NCBI GenBank assembly: GCA_030538275.1
Contig: JAUNUH010000007.1
Coordinates: 99,569-163,568, forward strand
DNA: 64,000 bases
Origin: Flavobacteriaceae bacterium
Lineage (GTDB): Bacteria > Bacteroidota > Bacteroidia > Flavobacteriales > Weeksellaceae
Direction of reading: 5' to 3'
Shown here: one piece after another, positions 33,227-42,897 of the stretch
Position numbering within the stretch: the stretch's first letter is position 1
Layout of the letters: each line of letters begins with the position of its first letter
Translations under genes and position numbers: made by a program
The notes under the pieces: model-generated
The model's input: only the letters and a program-made list of their open reading frames with translations
The model's database searches: none
What the model was told of the DNA's origin: nothing

Positions 33227-33589
33227 ATGAAAAACACATGTTTGTATTGCGGGGAAGTTGTAAAAGGACGTATTGATAAAAAATTCTGCGACAGCAGTTG
33301 TCGAAATAGTTTCAATAACGAAAAGAACTCTGATGCAAATAAAGTCATGCGAAATATCAATCGGCGTTTACGACAAAATAGAAATATACTATCAGCCTTA
33401 TTGCCCGAAAATGAAGAAATGAAAAAAGTGCAAAAAGATTTTTTACTGAAGCAAGGATTTACATTCCAATACTTTACACATGTCTATACTACCAAAAAAG
33501 GAAAAGATTATCATTTTGTTTATGACATGGGATATTTGGATTTGGGCGATAATTGGTTTCTTGTGGTCAAAAGAAATGATGAATCATAA
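33227..33589 (+). CDS. DUF2116-type zinc-ribbon protein
   Basis: 120 residues. The N-terminus holds a treble-clef zinc ribbon, CLYCGEVVKGRIDKKFCDSSC (read in two parts, CLYCG and FCDSSC), followed by a helical linker and a C-terminal beta-domain (FQYFTHVYTTKKGKDY). Proteins of this layout are common and uncharacterised in Flavobacteria; nucleic-acid binding is plausible. It is a single gene convergent with the hemolysin III-like gene (3 bases between stops). Confidence 0.65.
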   Translation: MKNTCLYCGEVVKGRIDKKFCDSSCRNSFNNEKNSDANKVMRNINRRLRQNRNILSALLPENEEMKKVQKDFLLKQGFTFQYFTHVYTTKKGKDYHFVYDMGYLDLGDNWFLVVKRNDES

Positions 33590-33591
33590 AT

Positions 33592-34230
33592 TCAGGTATA
33601 TAAATAAATCGCCAAAAAATGAAGAATGCTTGCAATTAATATAAAAACATGAAATACAGCATGATTATACGGAAATTTTTGAATTAAATAAAAAATCGCG
33701 CCTAATGTATAGACAATACCGCCTGCAACTAGCAAAATAATTCCGTTTAATGGTATATTTTCCAAAAATGACTTGCCATAAAACACTACCAACCAACCCA
33801 TTATCACATATATGATCGTCGAAAGTAAATTATATTTTCCAGTAAACTTCAACTTCAATAGTATTCCGATAATGGCAAAAATCCAAACTAAAATTAACAA
33901 ACTTCCACCCCCATTTTTTTGAAGAGAAATCACGCAAAAAGGCGTATAAGTACCTGCAATAGAGACGTATATCATAGCATGATCTACGATATTGGCGACA
34001 TATCTTTTCTGCGGAATTGTACAACTGTGATAGTAGGTAGAAGAAGAAAAAATAAGAATTTGTGAAATTCCATAAATTACTAATGACAAAGCTTCATCAA
34101 ATTGATAATCAATACTTTTTAAGATTAATAAGAATAATCCTATCCCGCTCAGCAATATGCCCAATGCATGCGTTTGGATATTGATTTTTTCTTCTTTCTC
34201 ATGATACCAATGTAATCGTTCCAACGACAA
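33592..34230 (-). CDS. trhA: Hemolysin III/PAQR family membrane protein (TrhA)
   Basis: 212 residues, seven membrane helices. The HlyIII/PAQR markers are STYYHS, DHAMIYVSIAGTYTPF and the C-terminal HAVFHVFILIASILHF, which supply the conserved Ser, Asp and His residues of the putative metal site. The E. coli homologue TrhA is linked to membrane energetics and lipid homeostasis; haemolysis is not implied. The DUF4286 gene lies 24 bases upstream on the same strand. Confidence 0.88.
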   Translation of the reverse strand: MSLERLHWYHEKEEKINIQTHALGILLSGIGLFLLILKSIDYQFDEALSLVIYGISQILIFSSSTYYHSCTIPQKRYVANIVDHAMIYVSIAGTYTPFCVISLQKNGGGSLLILVWIFAIIGILLKLKFTGKYNLLSTIIYVIMGWLVVFYGKSFLENIPLNGIILLVAGGIVYTLGAIFYLIQKFPYNHAVFHVFILIASILHFLAIYLYT

Positions 34231-34254
34231 AATAGAAAATGCTTATGGTGATTT

Positions 34255-34581
34255 TTAACTTTGATTTGCGTAAAAATTCTCGACAACTTCCAATTCAGTT
34301 CTGAAAATTAATATTTTCTCACCAAATAATTTGTAACATTCGCTATAAATTCTTGCGGCATATTTACTTTTATATTCCTTCAAATGCTCCTGACTCTCTG
34401 CCATATACTGAATGGTATAATTGGTAGAATCGGGTTCGTTGTGAGAGGTGAGACGACATAGACGCGCACTAGAAAAGCATCCCGTATCAAGAACTTCTTG
34501 AATATACTTTTTTCTAAGCCAGTCAATAAGCTGAATTTCAACCACTTGACCCACAAGTATAGTTTCATTATATAAAATCAT
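34255..34581 (-). CDS. DUF4286 family protein
   Basis: 108 residues from MILYNETILV, two codons inside the longest frame. This short alpha/beta (ferredoxin-like) protein is typical of DUF4286, nearly restricted to Bacteroidetes. Conserved features seen are YNETILV, a central CRLTSH strand and IFRTELEVVENF at the end. Function unknown. Confidence 0.75.
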   Translation of the reverse strand: MILYNETILVGQVVEIQLIDWLRKKYIQEVLDTGCFSSARLCRLTSHNEPDSTNYTIQYMAESQEHLKEYKSKYAARIYSECYKLFGEKILIFRTELEVVENFYANQS

Positions 34582-34696
34582 GAACACGAATTTTCACGAA
34601 TATATAATTTAAAATTCAATCAGAAAACCAAGTAGAATAATCTTTGAACACATTCTTATTTAAATTTTGTATTTTTAAAACTTTAAACTTAAAAAA

Positions 34697-35089
34697 ATGA
34701 TTAAAAACAAAGCCAGCTTTCATTTACCAGCATCTGGTTATAAAGGAACAGCTCAATCTCGTGATTTTGAATGGATTCTTGATGAACCCGAGGATTTGGG
34801 CGGGACCAATCAAGGACCAACGCCCACGGAAACCGTGAATGCTGCTCTAGGAGGTTGTATCGCTATCACTGTGAGAATGTATGCCGAGCGTAAAAATTGG
34901 GACACCGGTGAAATAAATGTAGAAATTTATACTTCTGAAAATGAAAATAAACTAACGCAAATTCACAAAAATATTAGTTTTGGAAATCCGGATTTAACTC
35001 CAGAACAAATTGAAAGACTGCATCTTATAGCCACCAAATGTCCTGTTTCGAAATTATTGCAACAGGCTACAGCGGTAATTTTGGACTAA
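34697..35089 (+). CDS. OsmC family peroxiredoxin
   Basis: 130 residues with both redox cysteines of the OsmC fold: LGGCIAITVRMYA and CPVSKLLQQ. The family reduces organic hydroperoxides in the cytosol. The gene ends directly before pabB (ATG at 35090), so the three plus-strand genes to 36608 may share a transcript. Confidence 0.9.
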   Translation: MIKNKASFHLPASGYKGTAQSRDFEWILDEPEDLGGTNQGPTPTETVNAALGGCIAITVRMYAERKNWDTGEINVEIYTSENENKLTQIHKNISFGNPDLTPEQIERLHLIATKCPVSKLLQQATAVILD

Positions 35090-36049
35090 ATGAATTGGAT
35101 TGAAACATTAAATCATTTTGGAAATACAGGTCGCGCTTGTGCCTTTTTTATTTCTTTCGACAAATCACAAACAGAAATATTTCCGCTCGAATCACTCTAT
35201 GAAAATGATATTTTGATTGAATTTCCGCATTTTAATAATCACCAACAAAAAGCTGATTTACAATCAATTAAATTAATTTCACGACCTGTTTCTTTTGAAA
35301 AATATCAACTTTCATTTCATAAAGTGATGCATCATCTGCAACGTGGAGATTCCTATTTGGTAAATCTCACTTTTCAAACTCCAATAGATGTAAACTCTGA
35401 TTTATTCACCCTTTTTATTCAATCCAAAGCAAAATATAAGATTAAATATCAAAATAATTGGATATGTTTTTCCCCAGAAACGTTTATACAAATAAATGAA
35501 AATCAAATCAATACATACCCAATGAAAGGCACAATTGATGCTAATATTCCCAATGCTGAAGAAATATTAAAAAATAATTTCAAAGAAAAGGCAGAGCATC
35601 ATACGATAGTCGATTTATTACGTAACGATTTGAGTATGAGAGCTAAACATGTTCAGGTAAAAAAACTCATGTATTTAGAAAAAATCAGCAGTTTACAAGG
35701 TGAAATTTGGCAAATGAGCTCTGAAATTACGGGAATTTTACCCAAAAATTGGCCAAGTTTTCTAGGAAATTTATTAAATGAAATGCTTCCAGCCGGGTCC
35801 ATATCTGGAGCACCAAAACTCAAAACATTACAAATCATTCAAGAAGTTGAAAATTACTCCAGAGGATTTTACACTGGAATTGCTGGAGTTTTTGATGGTA
35901 AGACCCTGGATACTTGTGTTTTAATTCGTTTTATTGAAAAAACATCTACGGGTTTAGTTTATAAAAGCGGTGGTGGAATTACCGCCATGAGCCAAGCTGA
36001 AAATGAATATCAAGAATTAATTCAAAAAATTTATGTGCCGGTTTATTGA
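35090..36049 (+). CDS. pabB: Aminodeoxychorismate synthase component I
   Basis: 319 residues. Only the chorismate-binding core is present, as is usual for Flavobacteria, with the long N-terminal subdomain of E. coli PabB/TrpE reduced. Motifs: HHTIVDLLRNDLS, LLNEMLPAGSISGAPKLKT, FYTGIAGVFDGKTLD and YKSGGGITAMSQAENEYQE. It converts chorismate to aminodeoxychorismate for folate synthesis. It overlaps pabC by 17 bases, so the two are coupled; the glutamine amidotransferase subunit is not nearby. Confidence 0.9.
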   Translation: MNWIETLNHFGNTGRACAFFISFDKSQTEIFPLESLYENDILIEFPHFNNHQQKADLQSIKLISRPVSFEKYQLSFHKVMHHLQRGDSYLVNLTFQTPIDVNSDLFTLFIQSKAKYKIKYQNNWICFSPETFIQINENQINTYPMKGTIDANIPNAEEILKNNFKEKAEHHTIVDLLRNDLSMRAKHVQVKKLMYLEKISSLQGEIWQMSSEITGILPKNWPSFLGNLLNEMLPAGSISGAPKLKTLQIIQEVENYSRGFYTGIAGVFDGKTLDTCVLIRFIEKTSTGLVYKSGGGITAMSQAENEYQELIQKIYVPVY

Positions 36050-36608
36050 ATCTATCCAAGTTGTAAATGCTATTCCTAAGCATCTTTTCTGGCATCAAAT
36101 GCGTATTAATAAAACTTTTGACAAATTTTTTCCCGAAAAGCAAAAACCTGATTTAGAATTACTTATAACTCAATTTCAACTTACTGACGGGGGGCAGCAA
36201 AAATTAAGAATAGTTTATGATGATTCAAATTTGGATTGGGAAATTCTAGCATATTATCCAAAAAAAATCGAAACCATTGAATGGGTTGAATGTAATTTTG
36301 AATATGCCCATAAATTTGAAAACCGAACGGATATTACCAATGTACTCAACTCCACTCAGGCAGATGAAGTTATTTTCACAAAAAATGGCAAAATTTTGGA
36401 TTCATCCTACTCCAACCTCGCATTTCTTTATGATAATCAATGGTTTACACCAAATACCTATCTTCTAAATGGGACAACACGTCAACGACTTCTTTCTACG
36501 GGACAAATCAAAGAAACAGAAATTTCTCTCGAAGATTTGACCCAATTCAGCAAAATAAGCTTTATTAATGCTTTGAATGATTTAGGCACGAATGTTATAA
36601 ATATTTGA
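36033..36608 (+). CDS. pabC: Aminotransferase class IV, probable aminodeoxychorismate lyase
   Basis: 191 residues, shorter than E. coli PabC (269) but of the length common in Bacteroidetes. The PLP Lys is likely in FEYAHKFENRTD; the cofactor-binding stretches are DEVIFTKNGKILDSSYSN and LLNGTTRQRLL. It would cleave aminodeoxychorismate to p-aminobenzoate and pyruvate. The start overlaps pabB by 17 bases; the ATG at 36033 puts MCRFIESIQVVNAIP at the N-terminus, which matches the family. Confidence 0.82.
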   Translation: MCRFIESIQVVNAIPKHLFWHQMRINKTFDKFFPEKQKPDLELLITQFQLTDGGQQKLRIVYDDSNLDWEILAYYPKKIETIEWVECNFEYAHKFENRTDITNVLNSTQADEVIFTKNGKILDSSYSNLAFLYDNQWFTPNTYLLNGTTRQRLLSTGQIKETEISLEDLTQFSKISFINALNDLGTNVINI

Positions 36609-36652
36609 ATATAAGTCATTTACAAGCCTAAAAATATAAAATCTTGATAATT

Positions 36653-36994
36653 TTAAGATGCTTTGTCTGTCGTAGAATCTGCTCTTTGATTCATCATATA
36701 TTTTTCTACATACCAAGTAGCAAAGGGAAAAAATGCAGCTAAAATAGCAATCACCAAATCTTCATCATCCCAATTAAGGGGTTTTCTCACAAAATACAAC
36801 AAACCAGAATACCAAATAAAAGCAGCGCCATGCAATGAGCCTATCGGAAACATAGGCCACAGAATATCAAACTGGTATTTGAGTGGCATTGCAATGAGGT
36901 ATAAAAGAATACAAGTAATAAACTCTGCTATACATGCCCATTTAAACTGTCGAATCAGCTTTTCTTTGTCCATTTTTTGGAAATAGGAAATCAT
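36653..36994 (-). CDS. DUF3817 family membrane protein
   Basis: 113 residues from the ATG at 36994 (MISYFQKMDKEKLI). Three membrane segments are visible (ACIAEFITCILLYLIAMPLKY, the GAAFIWYSGLLYF segment and VIAILAAFFPFATWYV), the DUF3817 pattern. The same fold is seen fused in YdzA-like proteins. Function unknown. I preferred this start over 37066 because a TTACTTTG box lies at 37029-37022; an ATG at 36973 (MDKEKL) is the alternative. Confidence 0.8.
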   Translation of the reverse strand: MISYFQKMDKEKLIRQFKWACIAEFITCILLYLIAMPLKYQFDILWPMFPIGSLHGAAFIWYSGLLYFVRKPLNWDDEDLVIAILAAFFPFATWYVEKYMMNQRADSTTDKAS

Positions 36995-37021
36995 AAATTT
37001 TCTTTGAAAAATATTGATATG

Positions 37022-37029
37022 CAAAGTAA
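37022..37029 (-). promoter_or_regulatory. Promoter of the DUF3817 gene
   Basis: TTACTTTG on the minus strand, the same one-off variant of TAnnTTTG as at 9408-9415. Confidence 0.4.
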
Positions 37030-37089
37030 AAAATAAATTTGCGATGCCAAAATTATGGCATCGCAAATCAATTCTATCTTTTTAATTCA

Positions 37090-38760
37090 TTATAAAAACA
37101 TGCTCATTGGCGTCTCCAAATATTGCTTTAATGTCTGCAAATATAAGCTTCCGGTTGCGCCGTCCACCGTTCTGTGATCGCATGCCATAGAGAGTTTCAT
37201 ACGATTACCTATAAGGATTTGGCCGTTTTTCACAACGGGTTTTTCTACTATAGCTCCCACTGATAATATACAAGAATTGGGTTGATTGATGATTGATGTA
37301 AATGATTCGATACCATACGCACCTAAATTAGAAACTGTAAAGGTACTTCCTTCTAGTTCATCGGCTTTGATTTTCTTGTCGCGTGATCTGCCTGCCATAT
37401 CTTTAACTTCTGTAGAAATATCGCTGAGTGATTTTTGGTCGGCATGTCGTACTACTGGTACCACCAATCCGTCTGGAACCGCCACCGCAACTCCAATATT
37501 AATATCTCCATGCCATATCGTTTCAGTGTCTGTCCAGGAAGAATTTACTTGTGGATGCTTACGCAGAGCCATGGCTACCGCCTTCACAATAATATCATTA
37601 AACGAAATTTTCACTTCCGCAATTTCATTAATTTGTTTGCGTGCCGCCATAATATTCTCCATATCTACTTCGATATTGAGATAATAATGCGGAGCTGTAA
37701 ATTTACTTTGTGACAAACGTTTGGCAATCGTTTGCCTCATTTTTGAATTAGCTACTTTTTCTGATTCACCAGAAACTAAAGTCGTAGGAGTTGTTTTGGC
37801 AGCAACAGGTTTTTCTTGCGTCTTTTCTGCAGTTTTGTAATTTTCGACATCCTTTTTTACGATTCTGCCATTTTCACCCGAACCTTTAATTTGTGTAAAA
37901 TCAATTCCCTTTTCTCCTGCCAACTTTTTAGCCAGCGGTGAAATAAAAATACGTTGGTCTTTGGAAACTTCTACTGTTTTTTCCTCTTTTTTCTGTGTTT
38001 CTTTCTCTTGCTTTACTTCCTTATTCTCAGTTGTAGGAGCTTGTTTTGACTCTAATTTACCTCCAGAAGCCACAATGGCAGAAACATCTGTTCCTTCTGG
38101 ACCTATAATAGCCATCAGACTATCAACCGGAACCGCCTCGGCTTCTTCTATACGATACAATAAAACACCTTCGATATCGGCCTCAAATTCCTGAATCGCT
38201 TTATCCGTCTCTATTTCGGCCAAAATATCGCCATAAGCCACTTTATCACCAATATTTTTGTGCCATACCTCAACTTTTCCATCCACCATAGTATCGCTCA
38301 ACCTCGGCATGTTTATAATTTGCACATTTTCCGGAATTTCAGTTGTGCCGTCAGATTTTGAGCTAGAATCAGCATCTGCTGCTCCTTCCTCAACATCATC
38401 CATATCGTCTTTATCTTCAGGGATTTCAGAAACCTCTGGAGTTTCACCTTCCTTTTGATTTGCTGATTTTTCAGAAGATTTATTTTCCTCACTTCCACCC
38501 GGCAATAGTCCAGAAATATCCTCTCCTTCTTCCCCAATAATTGCCATGGGCGACTCTACTGGAGTAGATTCACCTTCATTCAAAATCCAAAGCAGAATTC
38601 CATCTATATCCGCTTCAAATTCTTGTACAGCCTTATCGGTCTCGATTTCAGCTAGAATATCCCCATAAGCTATTTTATCACCTACTTTTTTGTGCCAAAC
38701 TTCTATTTTGCCCTCTTCCATTGTGTCGCTTAATCGCGGCATATTTATTACCTCAGCCAT
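37090..38760 (-). CDS. pdhC: Pyruvate dehydrogenase E2, dihydrolipoyl acetyltransferase
   Basis: 556 residues. Two lipoyl domains (about 1-80 and 150-230), each with the lipoylated Lys in ETDKA, are joined by acidic linkers (DDMDDVEEGAADADSSSKS) to a peripheral subunit-binding domain (ISPLAKKLAGEKGIDF) and a C-terminal catalytic domain with the HRTVDGA active-site histidine motif. It transfers acetyl groups to CoA. The E1-alpha gene is 72 bases upstream on the same strand. E1-beta and E3 are not in the window. Confidence 0.93.
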   Translation of the reverse strand: MAEVINMPRLSDTMEEGKIEVWHKKVGDKIAYGDILAEIETDKAVQEFEADIDGILLWILNEGESTPVESPMAIIGEEGEDISGLLPGGSEENKSSEKSANQKEGETPEVSEIPEDKDDMDDVEEGAADADSSSKSDGTTEIPENVQIINMPRLSDTMVDGKVEVWHKNIGDKVAYGDILAEIETDKAIQEFEADIEGVLLYRIEEAEAVPVDSLMAIIGPEGTDVSAIVASGGKLESKQAPTTENKEVKQEKETQKKEEKTVEVSKDQRIFISPLAKKLAGEKGIDFTQIKGSGENGRIVKKDVENYKTAEKTQEKPVAAKTTPTTLVSGESEKVANSKMRQTIAKRLSQSKFTAPHYYLNIEVDMENIMAARKQINEIAEVKISFNDIIVKAVAMALRKHPQVNSSWTDTETIWHGDINIGVAVAVPDGLVVPVVRHADQKSLSDISTEVKDMAGRSRDKKIKADELEGSTFTVSNLGAYGIESFTSIINQPNSCILSVGAIVEKPVVKNGQILIGNRMKLSMACDHRTVDGATGSLYLQTLKQYLETPMSMFL

Positions 38761-38832
38761 ATTGTTTTTTTAATTTAAATTTAGAAAAATGGGTCTGCAA
38801 AATTCAAACCTTAAATTTTAATAATCCCGAAC

Positions 38833-39843
38833 TTATTGATTTTCATATTTATCCACAAATGGAAAATCCTGCTGATCAAATACCGTTTTATAGACCATTT
38901 CTGCATCTGGAAATTCAGATTTTTCGGCAAAATCAACACATTCATTTACACGTTCGATAACATCTTGCATGATTTGGTCTAATTGTTCACGTGTTGCCCA
39001 TTCATTTTCGATAATTTTTCTTTCGACCATTCCAATAGGATCATCTTCTTTGTACAAATTGACTTCGTCCTTGCTTCTATAAGGCTCTGCGTCAGACATA
39101 GAATGCCCTCTGAATCTATAAGTTTTGATTTCCAAAAATGTTGGCCCATCTCCTCTTCTGGCTCTTTCTATTGCCTCAAAAGCGGCTTCGGCCACTTTTA
39201 CAGGGTTCATACCATCTACAGGCGCAGACGGCATTTCGTAGCCCAATCCCAGTTTATAAATATCTTCGTGATTTGCAGTACGTTTCACTGATGTTCCCAT
39301 AGCGTATTGATTGTTTTCACAGATAAAAACTACAGGCAACTTCCAGTTCATCGCCATATTAAAGGTTTCGTGAAGTGCACCTTGACGCACAGCGCCATCA
39401 CCCATCAAGGTGAGCGTTACCGCCTGTCGATTATGGTATTTATCTGCAAATGCAATTCCGGCACCCAGTGGAATTTGTCCTCCGACAATTCCATGACCAC
39501 CATAGAAGCGATGTTCTTTGGAAAAAACGTGCATAGAGCCTCCCATACCATGAGAAGTTCCGTCTTTTTTACCAAAAAATTCTGCCATAATACGCTTGGG
39601 ATCTACGCCCATCGCCATTGGCAAAATATGACAACGATATGCGGTAATCATATTATCACGGTCCATATCCATAGCATGTGCCAGGCCAGCCGCAATCGCT
39701 TCTTGACCATTATAAAGATGTAAAAAACCTCTGATTTTTTGTTTTAAATATTGGGATCGACATGTATCTTCGAACCTGCGCCAGAATGACATGTCCTCAA
39801 ACCATTTCAGGTAAGTTTCTTGGGTGATTTGTTTCATATTCAA
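38833..39843 (-). CDS. pdhA: Pyruvate dehydrogenase E1 alpha subunit
   Basis: 336 residues. The thiamine diphosphate-binding motif is GDGAVRQGALHETFNMAMNWKLPVVFICENN, seen as GDGAVRQG and ENNQYAMGT; the substrate-channel stretch HGMGGSMH and the phosphorylation-loop-like RFRGHSMSDAEPYRS are present. It forms the heterotetrameric E1 with PdhB, which is elsewhere. It is the first gene of a two-gene operon with the E2 gene. Confidence 0.93.
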   Translation of the reverse strand: MNMKQITQETYLKWFEDMSFWRRFEDTCRSQYLKQKIRGFLHLYNGQEAIAAGLAHAMDMDRDNMITAYRCHILPMAMGVDPKRIMAEFFGKKDGTSHGMGGSMHVFSKEHRFYGGHGIVGGQIPLGAGIAFADKYHNRQAVTLTLMGDGAVRQGALHETFNMAMNWKLPVVFICENNQYAMGTSVKRTANHEDIYKLGLGYEMPSAPVDGMNPVKVAEAAFEAIERARRGDGPTFLEIKTYRFRGHSMSDAEPYRSKDEVNLYKEDDPIGMVERKIIENEWATREQLDQIMQDVIERVNECVDFAEKSEFPDAEMVYKTVFDQQDFPFVDKYENQ

Positions 39844-39917
39844 TTATTAAAATTCCATGTGGAATCAATCGATAGCAAAATTACGAGATTAGTGTTAAAA
39901 GTACAAAAATACCGACA

Positions 39918-40400
39918 TTAAGTATTCAACAGTTCTGAATCAAAATTAAAAGGTAATAAATCGGTTGCTGCCTCAACGCAAATTAATCCTCCGTTGGCAG
40001 ATTGCAAATAAATCTTAAATGGCTTTTGCTGCAATTGCTCATATTCTGCCAAAACCTGTCTGCAACTTCCACAGGGCGATACGGGACGCATAATATTCTG
40101 TGCAGAAGTTACAATTACCAGGTGCAAAATCTGCGCATCTGGATACAGCGATTTTGCCGCAAATACAGCAACGCGTTCGGCACATAAACCAGAGGGATAA
40201 GCAGCATTTTCTTGATTGTTACCGGTAATCACTTGCCCGTTATCCAACTGCAAAGCTGCACCTACCATGAACCCCGAATAAGGAGCGTATGCCTTCTCCA
40301 TTGCTTCTACAGCTTTATTAAATAATTTCTGAACCGTCTCACTGCATTCATAAATATCAGAAAACTCCAAATATTCGAATCTTACTTCCTTTTTGTGCAT
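39918..40400 (-). CDS. cdd: Cytidine deaminase
   Basis: 160 residues. The catalytic zinc site has the Cys/Glu pair in GLCAERVA and PCGSCRQVLAEY, and the substrate-binding NQENAAYPS is complete. It is a homotetrameric-type enzyme that salvages cytidine to uridine in the cytosol. Single gene between pdhA and comM. Confidence 0.93.
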   Translation of the reverse strand: MHKKEVRFEYLEFSDIYECSETVQKLFNKAVEAMEKAYAPYSGFMVGAALQLDNGQVITGNNQENAAYPSGLCAERVAVFAAKSLYPDAQILHLVIVTSAQNIMRPVSPCGSCRQVLAEYEQLQQKPFKIYLQSANGGLICVEAATDLLPFNFDSELLNT

Positions 40401-40597
40401 ATTTGATAAATATTCTGCAATTTACATGAATTTATTCAAATACAAGACAGAAAAGAATTCTTCTCTTTTCATAAGCATGATTTTTTTTAGTTTAATAAAA
40501 TTAAATTCCTTCCTTTTGAATTTTATTTCAATCAAATTATAAACATATCCGCCTGAATTTTAAACTTTTCGCTATCTTTAAATTTTAATTCTCATTT

Positions 40598-42139
40598 ATG
40601 CTAGTAAAAACCTATGGCAGTACCCTGCACGGCATCAATGCCATTACCATCACTGTAGAAGTAGATGTTGGCGAAAAAGGCGTGAGCTATCATTTGGTGG
40701 GACTCCCAGACAGTGCAATCAAGGAAAGTTCTCACCGTATCAGTGCTACATTGAAAAATATAGGTTTCAGAATTCCAAAAAAGAAAATCACTATCAATAT
40801 GGCGCCGGCAGATTTACGTAAGGAAGGTTCTGCTTATGACCTTACCATAGCTATGGGGATTCTTGCTGCGTCGGAACAAATTGTGGCAGAAGATATTTCA
40901 CAATATATAATTATGGGTGAATTGTCGCTGGACGGCACGCTCAACCCAATCAAAGGGGTTTTGCCTATTGCCATTCAAGCGAGAAAAGAAGGTTTCAAAG
41001 GTTTTATTCTCCCCGTAGAAAACGCCAAAGAAGCTGCCATTGTGAGTGATCTGAAAGTATATGGCGTCGAAAACATTTCGGAGGTGGTTGATTTTTTCAA
41101 CAAAAAAATTCCACTTGAGCCAACCATCGTAGATACCCGAAAAGAGTTTTATGCCAATTTATCCGAATTTCCTTTTGATTTCGCAGACGTAAAAGGTCAG
41201 GAAAATGTAAAACGTGCTATGGAAATTGCCGCGGCTGGTGGGCATAATATTATGTTGATTGGCCCGCCCGGAAGTGGAAAAACCATGCTGGCCAAGAGAA
41301 TTCCTTCTATTCTACCTGCCTTGAGTCTGCAAGAAGCCTTGGAAACTACCAAAATCCATTCAGTTGCGGGAAAATTAGGCAAAAATTCGTCGTTGATGAC
41401 AGTAAGGCCGTTTACTTCTCCACATCATACCATTTCTGACGTGGCATTGGTGGGTGGAGGAAGTTACCCGCAACCAGGTGAAATCTCCCTGGCGCATAAC
41501 GGGGTCTTGTTTTTGGATGAATTACCCGAATTTCAACGTAGTGTTCTAGAAGTAATGAGGCAGCCATTAGAAGATAGAGAAGTTACTATTTCTCGGGCAA
41601 AATTTACCATTACCTATCCAGCCAGCTTCATGCTGGTTGCCAGTATGAATCCAAGTCCAAGTGGTTTTTTTCCCGATGATCCGCAAAATACTTCCTCGCC
41701 GGCAGAAATGCAACGATATATGAACAAAATTTCTGGCCCATTACTCGATAGAATTGATTTGCATATTGAGGTAACTCCTGTTCCGTTCGAAGATTTATCG
41801 GCAGAGCGAAATGGAGAAAAAAGCATCGAAATACGCAATCGGGTAGAAGCCGCACGCGACATTCAAACCCAGCGTTACAGCAGCTTGAGCCATGTTCACT
41901 ACAATGCACAAATGGGACCCAAAGAATTGGATTCCTATTGCGTTTTGGACGAAAATTCCAAAAAATTAATCCAAAATGCCATGGATAAACTCAATCTCTC
42001 GGCACGCGCCTATGACCGCATATTACGTGTAGCGCGTACAATTGCTGATTTGGCAAATTCCCAAGAGCTCAAAACAGAACATTTAGCAGAAGCGATTCAA
42101 TACCGTAGTTTGGACAGAGATAAATGGTTGGGCGGATAA
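40598..42139 (+). CDS. comM: YifB/ComM family AAA+ ATPase (Mg-chelatase-like)
   Basis: 513 residues. An N-terminal Lon-like fold (about 1-170, VGLPDSAIKESSHRI) precedes the AAA+ core: Walker A GPPGSGKTMLAKR, Walker B GVLFLDELPEF and the C-terminal magnesium-chelatase helices (LSARAYDRILRVARTIADL). Homologue ComM is a hexameric helicase that drives branch migration during natural transformation. Single gene with an upstream A+T-rich region. Confidence 0.92.
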   Translation: MLVKTYGSTLHGINAITITVEVDVGEKGVSYHLVGLPDSAIKESSHRISATLKNIGFRIPKKKITINMAPADLRKEGSAYDLTIAMGILAASEQIVAEDISQYIIMGELSLDGTLNPIKGVLPIAIQARKEGFKGFILPVENAKEAAIVSDLKVYGVENISEVVDFFNKKIPLEPTIVDTRKEFYANLSEFPFDFADVKGQENVKRAMEIAAAGGHNIMLIGPPGSGKTMLAKRIPSILPALSLQEALETTKIHSVAGKLGKNSSLMTVRPFTSPHHTISDVALVGGGSYPQPGEISLAHNGVLFLDELPEFQRSVLEVMRQPLEDREVTISRAKFTITYPASFMLVASMNPSPSGFFPDDPQNTSSPAEMQRYMNKISGPLLDRIDLHIEVTPVPFEDLSAERNGEKSIEIRNRVEAARDIQTQRYSSLSHVHYNAQMGPKELDSYCVLDENSKKLIQNAMDKLNLSARAYDRILRVARTIADLANSQELKTEHLAEAIQYRSLDRDKWLGG

Positions 42140-42192
42140 AAAATCAAACCATTTAACTTGCTGAAATTGAACTCCCTTGAAACAAAATGAAT

Positions 42193-42852
42193 CTAAAACT
42201 GCATTTCTGGTATTTCTCCTTCTACAATAAGTTTTCCCTCTGTGGCTTTTTGAATTTCCTCCACTGAAACGCCTGGTGCTCTTTCCAATAATCTGAATCC
42301 ACCTTCTGGCAATACATCCATAACGGCAAGATTACTCACTATTTTTTTCACACAATTAACACCTGTAAGCGGCAGTGTACATCGTTTGAGAACTTTGCTT
42401 TCGCCATCACGGTTGGTATGCATCATAGCTACAATAATATTTTCTGCAGAAGAAACCAAATCCATGGCGCCACCCATTCCTTTTACCATTTTTCCAGGAA
42501 TTTTCCAGTTGGCAATATCACCGTTTTCCGCCACTTCCATAGCACCAAGTATAGTGAGGTCTACGTGTTTTCCCCGAATCATCCCAAAACTTGTTGCAGA
42601 ATCAAAAAAACTTGCACCTGGCAAGGTTGTAATTGTTTGTTTTCCAGCGTTTATGAGGTCGGCATCCACTTGATCCTCTGTGGGGAAAGGCCCCATTCCT
42701 AGCACGCCATTTTCACTTTGAAATTCTACTGAAATATCATCGCGTACAAAGTTGGCTACCAATGTTGGGATACCAATTCCTAGATTCACATACATACCAT
42801 CGTTTATTTCTTTAGCAATTCTTTGGGCTATTTGATTTTTATTTAAAGACAT
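42193..42852 (-). CDS. scoB: 3-oxoacid CoA-transferase subunit B
   Basis: 219 residues. The catalytic Glu is in EFQSENGVLGMGPFP, the conserved SENG motif of class I CoA-transferases. Also conserved are YVNLGIGIPTLVANF and the C-terminal RLLERAPGVSVEEIQKAT. With subunit A it transfers CoA from succinyl-CoA to acetoacetate. It is the second gene of a two-gene operon, 45 bases below scoA. Confidence 0.93.
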   Translation of the reverse strand: MSLNKNQIAQRIAKEINDGMYVNLGIGIPTLVANFVRDDISVEFQSENGVLGMGPFPTEDQVDADLINAGKQTITTLPGASFFDSATSFGMIRGKHVDLTILGAMEVAENGDIANWKIPGKMVKGMGGAMDLVSSAENIIVAMMHTNRDGESKVLKRCTLPLTGVNCVKKIVSNLAVMDVLPEGGFRLLERAPGVSVEEIQKATEGKLIVEGEIPEMQF

Positions 42853-42897
42853 AGTTTTTCTAATTTAATTATAAAAAATTTGAAACTTCAGATCACA

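Noticed and set aside
36033..36608. pabC as a truncated pseudogene
   Set aside because: It is shorter than E. coli PabC, but the PLP and C-terminal motifs are intact and this length is normal in Bacteroidetes.
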